Source: an uncultured Lachnospiraceae bacterium
Lineage (GTDB): Bacteria > Bacillota > Clostridia > Lachnospirales > Lachnospiraceae
DNA length: 37,578 bases
Reading direction: 5' to 3'
NCBI GenBank assembly: GCA_904395845.1
Contig: CAJFOH010000109.1
Coordinates: 1-37,578 of the forward strand
Each line of letters starts with the position of its first letter. Within the stretch, counting starts at the first letter, position 1. The notes under the pieces were generated by a model. It had not been told where the DNA came from, did no database searches, and saw only the letters and a program-made list of their open reading frames with translations. The position numbers were made by a program, and so were the translations under genes. This document shows, piece after piece, positions 16,372-26,375 of this stretch.

Positions 16372-18105
16372 ATGAAGTTAATTTTAAAACATTTAAAAAA
16401 TTATAAAGCCTTATTACTTTTAAATGTAATCTCTGTATTTGGATTTGCCTTAGTAGAATTGGGAATACCTACAGTAATAGCAGTAATGATTGACAAAGGT
16501 GTTGTTACAGGGGATAAAGGATATTTATTTCGAATGGGCGGTATTATCGCAATTATTTCTGTATTAGGTGCAGGAGGAACTATTTTACTAGGGTATTGTT
16601 GTGCAAGAATATCTACGCTAGTTACAAGAGATATTCGTTTGGAAGCATTTAAAAAAGTACAAAGTTTATCTCATGCAGAGATGAATCAATTAGGAGTATC
16701 ATCACTTATTACAAGAACCAATAATGATGCTTATCAAATTATGATGTTTCTAAATACAATTTTAAAAATGGCACTACTAACACCTGTTATGATAATTAGT
16801 AGCTATATTTTAATTATTCAAACATCGCTAAGTTTATCATTTATCGTATTAGCCACAGTACCATTAGTTGTTGGTGGAGTTATTATAGCAGCAAAAATAT
16901 CTTCCCCAATTAGTGAAAAGCAACAAATGTCACTAGACTCTATTAATCGAATTTTCAGAGAAAATTTAACTGGAATACGAGTAATACGTTCTTGTAACAA
17001 TAATGAATACGAAACCAGTCGTTTTGATACGGAAAATAAATTTTTTATGAAGCAGTCTAAAAAGTTATTTTGTTTAATGTCTACTACTGAGCCAATCTTT
17101 TTCTTACTAATGAATATGGCAGCAATTGCAATTTATTATGTATCTGCAAAAATGATTGATGCCAATACAATTCAAGTAGGAAGGGTAGTAGCATTTATGG
17201 ATTATTTATTCCATGCCATGCTTTCAGTTATGTTGTTTTGTATGGTATTTATGATGTATCCAAGAGCCAATGTATCTGCAAAACGTATTATGGAAGTATT
17301 AAATATGGAATCTAGTATTCAAAACAGTCCACAAGTCATTGAAGAAAATAAAAAAGAAAGTAGCATTGTATTTGATGATGTTACCTTTGCATACCCAGAT
17401 GGAGAAGAGGCTGTATTAAAACATATTTCTTTTGAGGCAAAAAAAGGAGAAACTGTTGCATTTATTGGTAGTACCGGTTCAGGAAAAAGTACACTAATTA
17501 ACTTAATTCCACGATTCTATGATGTAAATGCAGGAGCAATTCTCATTAATGGAGTTAATATTAAAGAGTATGATATTGAAATTCTTCGTAACAAAATTGG
17601 GTTTGTATCTCAAAAGGCAACTCTATTTCGTGGAACAATAGAAGAAAATATCCGCTTTGGAAAAGAAGATGCTACCATGGAAGAAATTATTCATGCGGCT
17701 AAGGTAGCTCAAGCCTATGATTTTATTATGGAAAAACCAGAAGGATTTAAAGAAATGATTGTAGAAGGTGCAACTAACCTTTCAGGAGGGCAAAAGCAAC
17801 GTCTTTCTATTGCAAGAGCATTGGTAAGAAAGCCAGAAATCTACATATATGATGATTCCTTTTCAGCACTTGACTTTAAAACGGACGCCACATTACGCCG
17901 TCAGTTAAAGAAAGAAGTAAAAGATTCCATTATGTTAATTGTAGCTCAACGCGTGTCCACAATTATGGACGCAACTCAAATTATTGTGTTAGATGAAGGA
18001 AAAGTAGTAGGAAAAGGAACACACAAAGAATTATTACAAAGTTGTCCAATTTACTATCAAATTGCAGCTTCACAATTAAGCGAGGAGGAAATGCAACATG
18101 AATAA
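16372..18105 (+). CDS. Heterodimeric ABC exporter, degenerate-site subunit (pair 1)
   Basis: A 577-residue half-transporter: six membrane helices, then a nucleotide-binding domain, in the MdlA / TM287 / BmrC group of multidrug or lipid exporters. Walker A GSTGSGKST (366-374), signature LSGGQ (470-474), Walker B ending YDD (494-495). Asp replaces the usual catalytic Glu, marking the degenerate subunit of a heterodimer. The start is taken at ATG 16372, after GGAGGG (16360-16365); an upstream ATG at 16279 in the same frame lies within the leader hairpins and lacks a suitable site. It overlaps its partner by 8 nt. The substrate is unknown. Confidence 0.9.
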   Translation: MKLILKHLKNYKALLLLNVISVFGFALVELGIPTVIAVMIDKGVVTGDKGYLFRMGGIIAIISVLGAGGTILLGYCCARISTLVTRDIRLEAFKKVQSLSHAEMNQLGVSSLITRTNNDAYQIMMFLNTILKMALLTPVMIISSYILIIQTSLSLSFIVLATVPLVVGGVIIAAKISSPISEKQQMSLDSINRIFRENLTGIRVIRSCNNNEYETSRFDTENKFFMKQSKKLFCLMSTTEPIFFLLMNMAAIAIYYVSAKMIDANTIQVGRVVAFMDYLFHAMLSVMLFCMVFMMYPRANVSAKRIMEVLNMESSIQNSPQVIEENKKESSIVFDDVTFAYPDGEEAVLKHISFEAKKGETVAFIGSTGSGKSTLINLIPRFYDVNAGAILINGVNIKEYDIEILRNKIGFVSQKATLFRGTIEENIRFGKEDATMEEIIHAAKVAQAYDFIMEKPEGFKEMIVEGATNLSGGQKQRLSIARALVRKPEIYIYDDSFSALDFKTDATLRRQLKKEVKDSIMLIVAQRVSTIMDATQIIVLDEGKVVGKGTHKELLQSCPIYYQIAASQLSEEEMQHE

Positions 18106-19879
18106 GAAGACAAGTCCAAAAGAGTGTATTGGTCAATTATTTCATTATGTAAAGCCATATCGCTTTAAGTTAATATTTGCACTAGCAATGGTAGTTGTAT
18201 CCAACTTAACATTGGCAATCAATCCAACCATTGAGGGCAGAATTACAACTCAACTTGCAAAAGATGCAACAGAAATAATAGCAGGTGTAACAGGAGCTCA
18301 TGTTCATTTTGGCATTGTTTTTCATATTATGGCATTGCTTGGAACTATGTATGTAATTAAAACAGCATCACAGCTTCTTACTGCATTTTTCCTTACAGAT
18401 GCTATCCAACAAACAATGCATGATATGAGAAATGCACTTCAAATGAAAATACAAAAATTGCCAGTAAAATACTTTGATAACCGTCCAGTTGGTGATGTAT
18501 TAAGTTGTGTAACCAATGACGTAGATACATTAAGCAATGCATTACAGCAAACATTAACAAAAGTATTTGATGCTATTTTAACTGTAATTTTTGTATTAAT
18601 AATGATGTTTCGTATTAATTGGGTAATGACAATTGTAGCAATGATTATTATCCCACTTGCAATCGCTATTACAAGAGCGTTTGTCAATCGTTCACAAAAG
18701 TTATTTGATAACCAACAAAAAATGGTTGGAGAAATGAATGGTACCATTACAGAATTATATACAGGATTTCGTGAAATTCAATTATTTAATAAGCAAGAAG
18801 ATTCCATTGACAAATTTATAGAAGTAAATAACAATATGTGTGAGGCAGCATTTAAGGCACAATTTATGTCTTCTTTAATTTCACCATGTGTTTCTCTTGT
18901 TACTTACATTACCATTGGTATTGTATCTGTAATTGGCTGTATTTTGGTGATAGGTGGAACGGTATCCATTGGTGGATTACAAGCATTTGTCCGTTATATT
19001 TGGGCAATTAATAATCCACTATCACAAGTATCACAGCTATCTGCACAAGTGCAAGCAGCTTTTTCTGCTATGGGACGTATTTTCACCTTGTTAAATGAAC
19101 AAGAGGAAGAACAAGAGGGTAGTGTACAAATTGATGAAGAACAAATTGAAGGTAGAGTAACATTTGAGCATGTTCAATTTGGCTATCACGATGATTTATT
19201 AATGAAAGATGTAAACTTTGAAGTAAAACCTGGACAAATGGTAGCCATTGTAGGACCAACTGGTGCAGGAAAAACAACATTAATGAATTTGCTTCTTCGT
19301 TTTTATGACGTAAAAGGTGGTTCGATTAAGATTGATGGTATTGACATTAGAGAGATGAATAGGGAAGATTTAAGAAAACTATTCTCTTTAGTATTACAAG
19401 ATACTTGGTTATTTAAAGGTAGCATTTATGACAATATTCACTATGGAAGATTAAATGCGAGAAAAGATGAGGTAATTGATGCTGCAAAGATGGCAAATGT
19501 ACATCATTTTATTCGTACCTTAACAAAAGGCTATGATTTTCCAATTAATGAAGAGGCCAATAATATTTCTCAAGGAGAAAAGCAATTATTAACTATTGCA
19601 AGAGCAATTTTGAAAAATCCTCATATTTTAATTTTAGATGAAGCAACATCTTCCGTAGATACTAGATTAGAACGTATGCTACAAGATGCTATGAAAAAAG
19701 TAATGGAAGGAAGAACTTCTTTTGTTATTGCTCATAGATTATCTACAATTAAAAATGCAGATTTAATTCTCGTTTTAAAAGATGGAGATATTATTGAACA
19801 AGGAACCCATGAATCCTTGTTAGCGAAAAAAGGAGCCTATGAAGCTCTATATAACTCACAATTTGCAAATAGTAATTAA
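18098..19879 (+). CDS. Heterodimeric ABC exporter, catalytic-site subunit (pair 1)
   Basis: A 593-residue partner of the preceding gene (MdlB / TM288 / BmrD-like). Six membrane helices; Walker A GPTGAGKTT (386-394); signature ISQGE in place of LSGGQ; Walker B ILILDE with intact Glu515; H-loop AHRLST. The altered signature plus intact Glu complements the first subunit's normal signature and missing Glu, as expected of an asymmetric heterodimer with one active ATP site. GAGGAGG (18082-18088) lies inside the end of the upstream gene, so translation is likely coupled. A strong terminator follows. Confidence 0.92.
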   Translation: MNKKTSPKECIGQLFHYVKPYRFKLIFALAMVVVSNLTLAINPTIEGRITTQLAKDATEIIAGVTGAHVHFGIVFHIMALLGTMYVIKTASQLLTAFFLTDAIQQTMHDMRNALQMKIQKLPVKYFDNRPVGDVLSCVTNDVDTLSNALQQTLTKVFDAILTVIFVLIMMFRINWVMTIVAMIIIPLAIAITRAFVNRSQKLFDNQQKMVGEMNGTITELYTGFREIQLFNKQEDSIDKFIEVNNNMCEAAFKAQFMSSLISPCVSLVTYITIGIVSVIGCILVIGGTVSIGGLQAFVRYIWAINNPLSQVSQLSAQVQAAFSAMGRIFTLLNEQEEEQEGSVQIDEEQIEGRVTFEHVQFGYHDDLLMKDVNFEVKPGQMVAIVGPTGAGKTTLMNLLLRFYDVKGGSIKIDGIDIREMNREDLRKLFSLVLQDTWLFKGSIYDNIHYGRLNARKDEVIDAAKMANVHHFIRTLTKGYDFPINEEANNISQGEKQLLTIARAILKNPHILILDEATSSVDTRLERMLQDAMKKVMEGRTSFVIAHRLSTIKNADLILVLKDGDIIEQGTHESLLAKKGAYEALYNSQFANSN

Positions 19880-19885
19880 AAAAAT

Positions 19886-19931
19886 GACTTGAAACGTTAG
19901 AGATCATCTAATTGTTTCAAGTCGTTTTTTA
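19886..19931. terminator. Terminator after ABC pair 1 (likely bidirectional)
   Basis: Stem GACTTGAAAC / GTTTCAAGTC, extended by TTAG / CTAA, then GTTTTTT. It also has an A-run on the left and faces the convergent glycosyltransferase gene. Confidence 0.85.
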
Positions 19932-19975
19932 TATTATGTAATATTTATAATAGAAATCATTGTTTTTTGGTATAT

Positions 19976-21232
19976 TTATTGTCGAATTTCTTCTACATTT
20001 TTACTTATGGTATGTTGGATTGGAACCCAAGTAACCTTTTTAAATAATGCTACAATAGCAATTGGTATATAGGTAAAAATAAAAATTGGGAAAGTAAATA
20101 AATATATAATTTTCTTAAAACTAGAGCAATGAATTTGTTCCCATTCTGTAATCGTTGTAATTGCACCAACTAAAAATAAAGACAAATATACACCAGCTAG
20201 TGTAGAAAATACTTCATAAATGGCAAGGTTTACAATATCAGGAGATTGCTCTACAATTCCATAACAAATAAAGAAAAAATTAAATAACAATGTAGATAGT
20301 GTAATTAAAGTTGCAGGAGCAATGGTCATTAACATATCAAAACATTGAAATCTATGTTCTTTGACACAACCTTTTACTAATTGCTTTCCATAGTTATAGA
20401 ATACTTGATAAAAACCTTTTGCCCAACGAAGACGTTGTAACCAAGAAACATGGAAATCAACTGGTTGCTCATCATATAATACAGCCTTTTCACAATATCC
20501 AATTTTATTACCTTGAATGGCATTATCAATAGAAAATTCAATATCTTCGGTTAAAAGGTGGTGTTTCCAACCATCATTTTGTGCAATAATTTTGCTAGAA
20601 ACTAAAAATCCAGTTCCTGAAATGGCACAACTTGTATTAAATAGCATACGAGAACCGTTTAAGTACTTAGACTCTCTTAAAAACCATAATGCATATCCAG
20701 CAGAAATCCAGTTGGAATCATAATTTTTTGAATTTCGATAACTAGTTAAAATATCATATCCACTATCAAAGGTGTGGTTCATTTCCATTAAGTAATTTTC
20801 ATCTAATAAGTTATCGGCATCAAAGACAATATAAGCATCATAAAACTCATATCCTTTTGATTTTTTAATATTTTTTAATGCATAATCAAGGGCATATCCT
20901 TTACCAACTTGCTCTTTATTAAAACGTTCAAATACAAATGCACCATGGGAACGAGCAATATCTGCAGTATTGTCAGTACAGTTGTCAGCTACTACATAAA
21001 TATCATAACAGTCTGATGGATAGGATTGATTGTTTAAACATTCTAGCAAACCACTAATTACCGAGTTTTCATTCCTTGCAGAAATTAAAATTGCGAATTT
21101 ATGAAAAGTTTCTGCTGTATGATCTTTTTGCTTTTTGATAAAGCGAATGAATACATAAACTGCTTGATAGAAATAACAACAGAAAAATAAAATCAAAATA
21201 ATAAAATTAAAAACACTAATAAACTTAATCAT
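19976..21232 (-). CDS. Membrane glycosyltransferase family 2, processive type
   Basis: A 418-residue GT2 enzyme: one N-terminal membrane segment (about 4-30), a cytoplasmic GT-A domain, and three or so C-terminal membrane segments (about 300-400). Catalytic motifs of the D,D,D,QxxRW set are present: DNCTD (83-87), FDADN (137-141), TED (228-230) and QRLRW (266-270). Such enzymes extend polysaccharides (poly-GlcNAc, hyaluronan, cellulose) or make glycolipids. No deacetylase, PilZ protein or other export gene is nearby, so the polymer is unknown. AGAGGAG precedes ATG. It stands alone. Confidence 0.9.
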   Translation of the reverse strand: MIKFISVFNFIILILFFCCYFYQAVYVFIRFIKKQKDHTAETFHKFAILISARNENSVISGLLECLNNQSYPSDCYDIYVVADNCTDNTADIARSHGAFVFERFNKEQVGKGYALDYALKNIKKSKGYEFYDAYIVFDADNLLDENYLMEMNHTFDSGYDILTSYRNSKNYDSNWISAGYALWFLRESKYLNGSRMLFNTSCAISGTGFLVSSKIIAQNDGWKHHLLTEDIEFSIDNAIQGNKIGYCEKAVLYDEQPVDFHVSWLQRLRWAKGFYQVFYNYGKQLVKGCVKEHRFQCFDMLMTIAPATLITLSTLLFNFFFICYGIVEQSPDIVNLAIYEVFSTLAGVYLSLFLVGAITTITEWEQIHCSSFKKIIYLFTFPIFIFTYIPIAIVALFKKVTWVPIQHTISKNVEEIRQ

Positions 21233-21602
21233 TCTAGTCTCCTCTTTGTTATCAGATATAACGCTATCGCTATTATAAACTAATAAATATGTCTAAATTA
21301 TGTCCAAAAGTTAAAAAAAAGTTTACATTTTATTCAAACTCAATTGCCAGCATAGATTGTAATACAAAACAAGGAGAATTACAAGTGAAAAAACGAAAGA
21401 TTACAATTTTTATAAAAATATAAGAGATTTATAATTGAATGTATGAACGGAATTGTAAAATTATTCTAAGGAGTTAGGGAATCCTATTGCGTTATATTGT
21501 AGTTAATGTTAGTATAGTTCTATAAAATGATAGCAATCAAACTATTTTATATGAAGGTTATCAGACATAGGAACAAAAGAATTGGGATAGGAGAAAGAAA
21601 TT
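21233..21602. other. Intergenic region with a 12-codon ORF
   Basis: A 370-bp region between the divergent glycosyltransferase and mgsA. The only coding hint is GTG at 21385 to TAA at 21421-21423 (VKKRKITIFIKI), 8 nt after a good AAGGAG site. It may be a leader peptide or the preserved start of a lost gene. Promoters for the flanking genes must lie here, but none is clear. Confidence 0.35.
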
Positions 21603-22073
21603 ATGAATGAAAATTATGTAACATTAACCATTGGAAAGCAAAAAAATATTGCACTTATTGCCCATGATGGAAAAAAAGCAGAGTTAATTCAATGGTGTGA
21701 AGAAAATAAAGAGATTTTAAAAAATCACTTTTTATGTGGGACAGGAACAACTGCCCGTATGATTACAGATAAGACAGGTTTACCAGTGCGTGGATATAAT
21801 AGTGGTCCATTAGGTGGCGACCAACAAATCGGAGCAAAGATTGTAGAGGGAAGAGTAGATGTAGCAATCTTTTTTTCTGACCCATTAACAGCACAACCAC
21901 ACGACCCAGATGTTAAGGCACTGATTCGTATTGCACAAGTATATGATATTCCAATTGCCAATAACAAAGCATCAGCAGACTTTATTATTCATTCCCCTTT
22001 AATGAATCAAGAATATAATCATAAAGTGATTAATTTTAAAAAGAACATTGAAGAAAGAGCAGAAACATTATAA
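21603..22073 (+). CDS. mgsA: Methylglyoxal synthase
   Basis: A 156-residue cytoplasmic enzyme that turns dihydroxyacetone phosphate into methylglyoxal and phosphate, a bypass of lower glycolysis under phosphate limitation or sugar stress. Diagnostic motifs: IALIAHDGKK (16-25), GTGTT (46-50), SGPLGGDQQIG (67-77) with the catalytic Asp73 (Asp71 in E. coli), and FFSDPLTAQPHDPDVKAL from residue 90. Length matches the family. AGGAG precedes ATG. A terminator follows, so it is probably a single-gene unit. The VOC protein at 3101 is too distant and too generic to be called its detoxifying partner. Confidence 0.96.
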   Translation: MNENYVTLTIGKQKNIALIAHDGKKAELIQWCEENKEILKNHFLCGTGTTARMITDKTGLPVRGYNSGPLGGDQQIGAKIVEGRVDVAIFFSDPLTAQPHDPDVKALIRIAQVYDIPIANNKASADFIIHSPLMNQEYNHKVINFKKNIEERAETL

Positions 22074-22097
22074 GATAAAAATAATAAATGAGATTAC

Positions 22098-22129
22098 AAA
22101 GCAAGGGAGATGTTCTCTTGCTTTCTTTA
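22098..22129 (+). terminator. Terminator after mgsA
   Basis: Stem AAAGCAAG / CTTGCTTT with an internal GGAGA / TTCTC extension, then CTTT. Confidence 0.65.
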
Positions 22130-22173
22130 ATTAGTAATTAAGTATTAGAGCAATGATTAAGAAGGAGATAATT

Positions 22174-23313
22174 ATGAAATGGATACATTTATCAGATTTA
22201 CATATTGGAAAACGAGTCAATGAAATATCAATGATAGACGACCAAAAATATATTTTACAAAATATTTTAGATATTATTGAGGAAAAACAAGTAGAAGGTG
22301 TCATATTAGCAGGGGATATTTATGACAAACCAATTCCATCAGCAGAAGCTGTTCAAGTGTTAGATGATTTTTTAAGTCAATTATCAAAACGAAACTTATC
22401 TACTTATATGATTAGTGGAAATCATGATTCTATGGAACGATTATCCTTTGCGTCTTCATTATTAAAAAACAGTCACGTTTATATTTCAAACGTATTTAAT
22501 GGAATCATTGAACCAATCATAACAAAAGATAACTATGGAGAAATTGCTATTTACTTACTACCATTTATCAAACCTGCAATGGTACGACCATTTTATGAAG
22601 AAGAAATACAATCTTATAATGATGCCATAGAAACTATTATGAAACATATAACAATAGAAAAAGAAAGAAGAAATATATTAGTAAGTCATCAATTTGTAAC
22701 AGGAGCCATTACTTGCGATTCAGAAGAAATTTCTGTTGGAGGAATGGATAATGTAGATAGTAGATTGTTTGAAGCCTTTGATTATGTGGCACTAGGGCAT
22801 ATTCATGGGGCACAGTCCATTGGCAGAGAAACTATACGATATTGTGGAACACCATTAAAATATTCATTTTCAGAAGAAAAGCATGTGAAAACGGCAACCA
22901 TTATAGATATGAAAGAAAAAGGAAATATAACCATTGAAGAAGTGCCTTTGATTCCAAAGCGAGATATGAGAACAATAAAAGGAAGCTATGAGTTTGTAAC
23001 AGCAAAGGAGCATTATAAAACTACCAATGTAGACGATTATATTCATATTACATTAACAGATGAAGAAGATATTGTAGATGTTATGGCAAAACTTCGGACA
23101 ATCTATCCAAATCTTATGAGTATTTCTTATGATAACAAACGAACAAGAGAAAATCAAAAGTTACAAAATGTTGAGAAAGCCAAAGAAAAGACACCAATCC
23201 AATTATTTGAAGAACTGTATCAAGTGCAAAATAATAGTACAATGAGTGAGGAGCAAATACAGTTTATCACAAAACTAATGGAAGATATTTGGGAACATGG
23301 AGGGGAAAATTAG
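22174..23313 (+). CDS. sbcD: Nuclease SbcCD subunit D
   Basis: A 379-residue Mre11-like metallophosphoesterase, the nuclease half of SbcCD, which opens DNA hairpins and removes blocked ends. Motifs: HLSDLHIGK (5-13, metal ligands Asp8 and His10), AGDIYD (46-51), GNHD (82-85), VSHQF (170-174) and GHIH (208-211). The start is set at ATG 22174, 6 nt after AAGGAG (22162-22167), giving the standard MKWIHLSDLHIGK terminus; an ATG at 22153 lies upstream of this site. Its stop is directly followed by the sbcC ATG. Confidence 0.96.
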   Translation: MKWIHLSDLHIGKRVNEISMIDDQKYILQNILDIIEEKQVEGVILAGDIYDKPIPSAEAVQVLDDFLSQLSKRNLSTYMISGNHDSMERLSFASSLLKNSHVYISNVFNGIIEPIITKDNYGEIAIYLLPFIKPAMVRPFYEEEIQSYNDAIETIMKHITIEKERRNILVSHQFVTGAITCDSEEISVGGMDNVDSRLFEAFDYVALGHIHGAQSIGRETIRYCGTPLKYSFSEEKHVKTATIIDMKEKGNITIEEVPLIPKRDMRTIKGSYEFVTAKEHYKTTNVDDYIHITLTDEEDIVDVMAKLRTIYPNLMSISYDNKRTRENQKLQNVEKAKEKTPIQLFEELYQVQNNSTMSEEQIQFITKLMEDIWEHGGEN

Positions 23314-26085
23314 ATGAAACCGATAAAATTAACATTATCTGGATTTGGTCCGTATGCAGATGTGGAAGTCATAGAATTTAATCAACTTGGAGAACAAGGT
23401 ATTTATTTAATTACTGGTGATACAGGTGCAGGAAAGACAACTATTTTTGATGGAATTATATTTGCTTTATATGGAGAAGCCAGCGGAACCATTCGTAGTG
23501 TAGATTCTTTAAGAAGTAAGTATGCAAAAAAAGATACAAAGACTTATGTAGAACTAGAATTTATGTATCGTGGAGAAACGTATCATATTTATAGAAATCC
23601 TGAGTATATGCGTCCAAGCAAACGAGGAGAAGGTTTTACAAAGGAGAGGGCAGAAGCTATATTAACCTTGCCAGATGGAAAAATAATACATAAATATACA
23701 GAAGTAACAAAGGAAGTAACACAAATTTTAGGGGTGAATCGAGCTCAGTTTGCTCAAATAGCAATGATAGCTCAAGGTGATTTTTTAAAGTTATTACTTG
23801 CAAAAACAGAGGAACGGAGTAAAATTTTTCGAGAAATATTTAAAACAAAACCTTATCAACAGTTGCAAGAACGATTAAAAATAGAAACAGGAAAATTAAA
23901 GGCAGAATATGAAGCATTAAAAAATAGCATTGCTCAATATATAGATGGTATTTTGTGTAAGGAAGATACAGACTTATATATGCTCATTCATCAAGAAAAG
24001 AAAGAAAATAGTCAAGTATTATTTGATGATATTGTACAAGGGTTAGAGCAGTTGATAAAAAAAGAGGAAGAAACTATTACGAAAGTATCAAAGGAAGTAG
24101 AGCAGTTAGAGGGGGAAATAACTCATATACACCAAGTCATTGGTAAAACAGAGCAAGAATTAAAACGAACAAAAGAAATTGAGCAAACAAAAATACTTTT
24201 AGGTGAGGCGGAAAGAAAACGAAAGGATATTAAGGAGGCGTTTGAAAAAGCAAGGGAGAAAGAGCCAATATTTCAAGCATTATCTGTTCAAATTACAAAA
24301 GAGTCAGAGCAGCTTAAGCAATACAAACAAGTAGATGACTTGTATCAGGCATTTTTGTACATGAAGCAAAAAGAAGAAAAAAGTAAAAAAGAATTGGAAT
24401 CCTTATCTACAAGTAGAGAGTTGTGCAAAAAAAGAATACAACAAATAAATCATGAATTAGAACGTATGGTAGGAATGGAAAAAGAGCAAGCCGATGCCAT
24501 GTATGAAGCAGATAATATAGAAAAAGAAGAAGCAGAGTTACAACAATTAATTCATAGTTATAAAAGCTATGTAGAAGAAGAAAAAAACTATGCAAAAGTA
24601 AAGGAAGAATACAAAAACATAAGACAATGTTTTATTCATGCAAAAAGTGAATATGAAGAAAAAGAAAGGGCATATAGAGATGGACAAGCAGGCTTATTAG
24701 CAAAAGATTTAAAAGAAGGAGTGGCTTGCCCTGTGTGTGGTTCTAAAAGTCATCCTAAGCTAGCAATCTTGCATGAAACACTGCCAACACAAGAAGAATT
24801 AAAAAGGGAAAAACAACAATTAGAGAAATATGATAAAGAAGATAGAGAAAAAAGTGAAGAAGCAGGGCGAGTGTATGGAGTGTTGGAAGAAAAAAGGAAG
24901 TTATTACAAACTCAAATAAAACAAATTCTTGGAGAATATGAAATTGAACAATTAAAAGAAAAGGGCAATGAAAAATATAAGCAAATACAAGGAAAAAAGG
25001 CAAAAATCAAAGAAAAGCTAGCTTATATAGATACACAAATAAGAAAGAAAGGAACACTAGAAAAGGAGTATAAAAAGTTACAAGCCTTGCAAGAGGATAG
25101 CCAAAAACAAATAGAAGAAAAACAAAGTCTGTTAGGAAAAGAAGAAGGGGAAAGAAACTTACTAGAACAACAGTACAAGGAAGAAAAAGAAAAATTGCCA
25201 TTTGATACAGAAGAAACTGCCATTGCATTTATTCAAGCATTGGAATTGGAAAAGGGAAAAATAGAACATCAGATACAACAGGCAACAAAAGATTATGAGT
25301 TACTTGATAGAACAATACATGAGTACCAATTGACAATTGAAACGTTAGAACATCAAAAAGAGGAGTTTCCATATGAATCCATAGAAGTGTTGTATGAAAA
25401 GGAAAATCATTTAACAAACAAAAAAGAAGGAAAAACAAAGGAAAAAGAACAATTACAAGTTCAATTACAAAATAACAAGCGATGTTATTTGGGGATAATG
25501 GAAAAGCAAGTTGTAATGAGAGAAGTTGAGAAAACCTATCAATCTGTAAAGGCATTATCAAATACTGCCAATGGAGCAGTACAAGGAAAAGATAAAATTA
25601 TGTTAGAAACTTATATTCAGATGTCATACTTTGACCAAGTGCTTGCACACGCCAATACAAGACTAATGGTTATTACCAGTGGTCAATATGAGTTAAAACG
25701 AAAGGAAGAAGCCAACAATCAACGAAGCCAAAGTGGACTAGAAATTGATGTAATTGACCATTACAATGGAACAACGAGAAGTGTTACTACCTTATCAGGA
25801 GGCGAGTCTTTCGTTGCTTCCTTAGCTCTAGCATTAGGACTTTCTGATGAAATTGAGCAAAGTGTAGGAGGAATCCAGTTAGATACTATGTTTATTGATG
25901 AAGGGTTTGGAACACTAAGTGAGGATATTTTAAACCAAGCAATGAAAGCACTTATGGGGTTAAGTCAGGGCAATCGTTTGGTAGGAATTATCTCTCATGT
26001 TTCTGAATTAAAAGAACGAGTGGAAAAGCAAATTATTGTTACAAAGGAAAAAGTTGGTGGAAGCCATATAAGAGTACAAGGATAA
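23314..26085 (+). CDS. sbcC: Nuclease SbcCD subunit C (Rad50-like ATPase)
   Basis: A 923-residue SMC-like ATPase that works with SbcD. The two ATPase halves flank a long coiled coil. Walker A GDTGAGKTT (35-43); Lys/Glu/Gln-rich coiled coils (about 190-460 and 500-740); zinc hook CPVC (472-475) at the apex, with the pair in the form CPVCGSKSHP; signature LSGGES (827-832); Walker B FIDEGF (Asp862, Glu863). AGGGGAAAA in the end of sbcD provides the ribosome binding site, and start and stop codons abut, indicating coupled translation. Length is within the usual range (about 900-1050). Confidence 0.95.
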   Translation: MKPIKLTLSGFGPYADVEVIEFNQLGEQGIYLITGDTGAGKTTIFDGIIFALYGEASGTIRSVDSLRSKYAKKDTKTYVELEFMYRGETYHIYRNPEYMRPSKRGEGFTKERAEAILTLPDGKIIHKYTEVTKEVTQILGVNRAQFAQIAMIAQGDFLKLLLAKTEERSKIFREIFKTKPYQQLQERLKIETGKLKAEYEALKNSIAQYIDGILCKEDTDLYMLIHQEKKENSQVLFDDIVQGLEQLIKKEEETITKVSKEVEQLEGEITHIHQVIGKTEQELKRTKEIEQTKILLGEAERKRKDIKEAFEKAREKEPIFQALSVQITKESEQLKQYKQVDDLYQAFLYMKQKEEKSKKELESLSTSRELCKKRIQQINHELERMVGMEKEQADAMYEADNIEKEEAELQQLIHSYKSYVEEEKNYAKVKEEYKNIRQCFIHAKSEYEEKERAYRDGQAGLLAKDLKEGVACPVCGSKSHPKLAILHETLPTQEELKREKQQLEKYDKEDREKSEEAGRVYGVLEEKRKLLQTQIKQILGEYEIEQLKEKGNEKYKQIQGKKAKIKEKLAYIDTQIRKKGTLEKEYKKLQALQEDSQKQIEEKQSLLGKEEGERNLLEQQYKEEKEKLPFDTEETAIAFIQALELEKGKIEHQIQQATKDYELLDRTIHEYQLTIETLEHQKEEFPYESIEVLYEKENHLTNKKEGKTKEKEQLQVQLQNNKRCYLGIMEKQVVMREVEKTYQSVKALSNTANGAVQGKDKIMLETYIQMSYFDQVLAHANTRLMVITSGQYELKRKEEANNQRSQSGLEIDVIDHYNGTTRSVTTLSGGESFVASLALALGLSDEIEQSVGGIQLDTMFIDEGFGTLSEDILNQAMKALMGLSQGNRLVGIISHVSELKERVEKQIIVTKEKVGGSHIRVQG

Positions 26086-26295
26086 GAATAATAAGGTAAG
26101 AGAACCATAGATAGAAAAATATATCTCTATTGCTTAGTAAGGTAGGTAATAATGTATAAAGAAGTTAGAAAATACAATTAGAAAAATAAACAAAAAGAAT
26201 GAAAAATATAATGTGTTTTTTGTAAGAAAATGTGAAATGAAAAAGATTTTAGAAAAGATACCTACCTTTTTAAGCCTTTTTTCGTAAGAAATTAC

Positions 26296-26324
26296 TTGAC
26301 TTATACCTATTCTCTATGTAAAAT
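26296..26324 (+). promoter_or_regulatory. Sigma-A promoter of the marR-ABC operon
   Basis: TTGACT at 26296-26301, 17-nt spacer, TAAAAT at 26319-26324. A start near 26331 would give a leader of about 45 nt. The rest of the 275-bp gap after sbcC (26086-26360) shows no other feature. Confidence 0.7.
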
Positions 26325-26375
26325 ATCCAAGAATTAGTTTTATATCTAACAATTATAAGTATGGAGGGAATAGTG

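Noticed and set aside
3101-22073. VOC protein and methylglyoxal synthase as a methylglyoxal pathway
   Set aside because: They are 18 kb apart, in separate units, and the VOC family is too broad to call a glyoxalase.
24400-25561. Hydrophobic antisense ORFs opposite sbcC
   Set aside because: They mirror the Lys/Glu-rich coiled-coil codons and have no independent signals.
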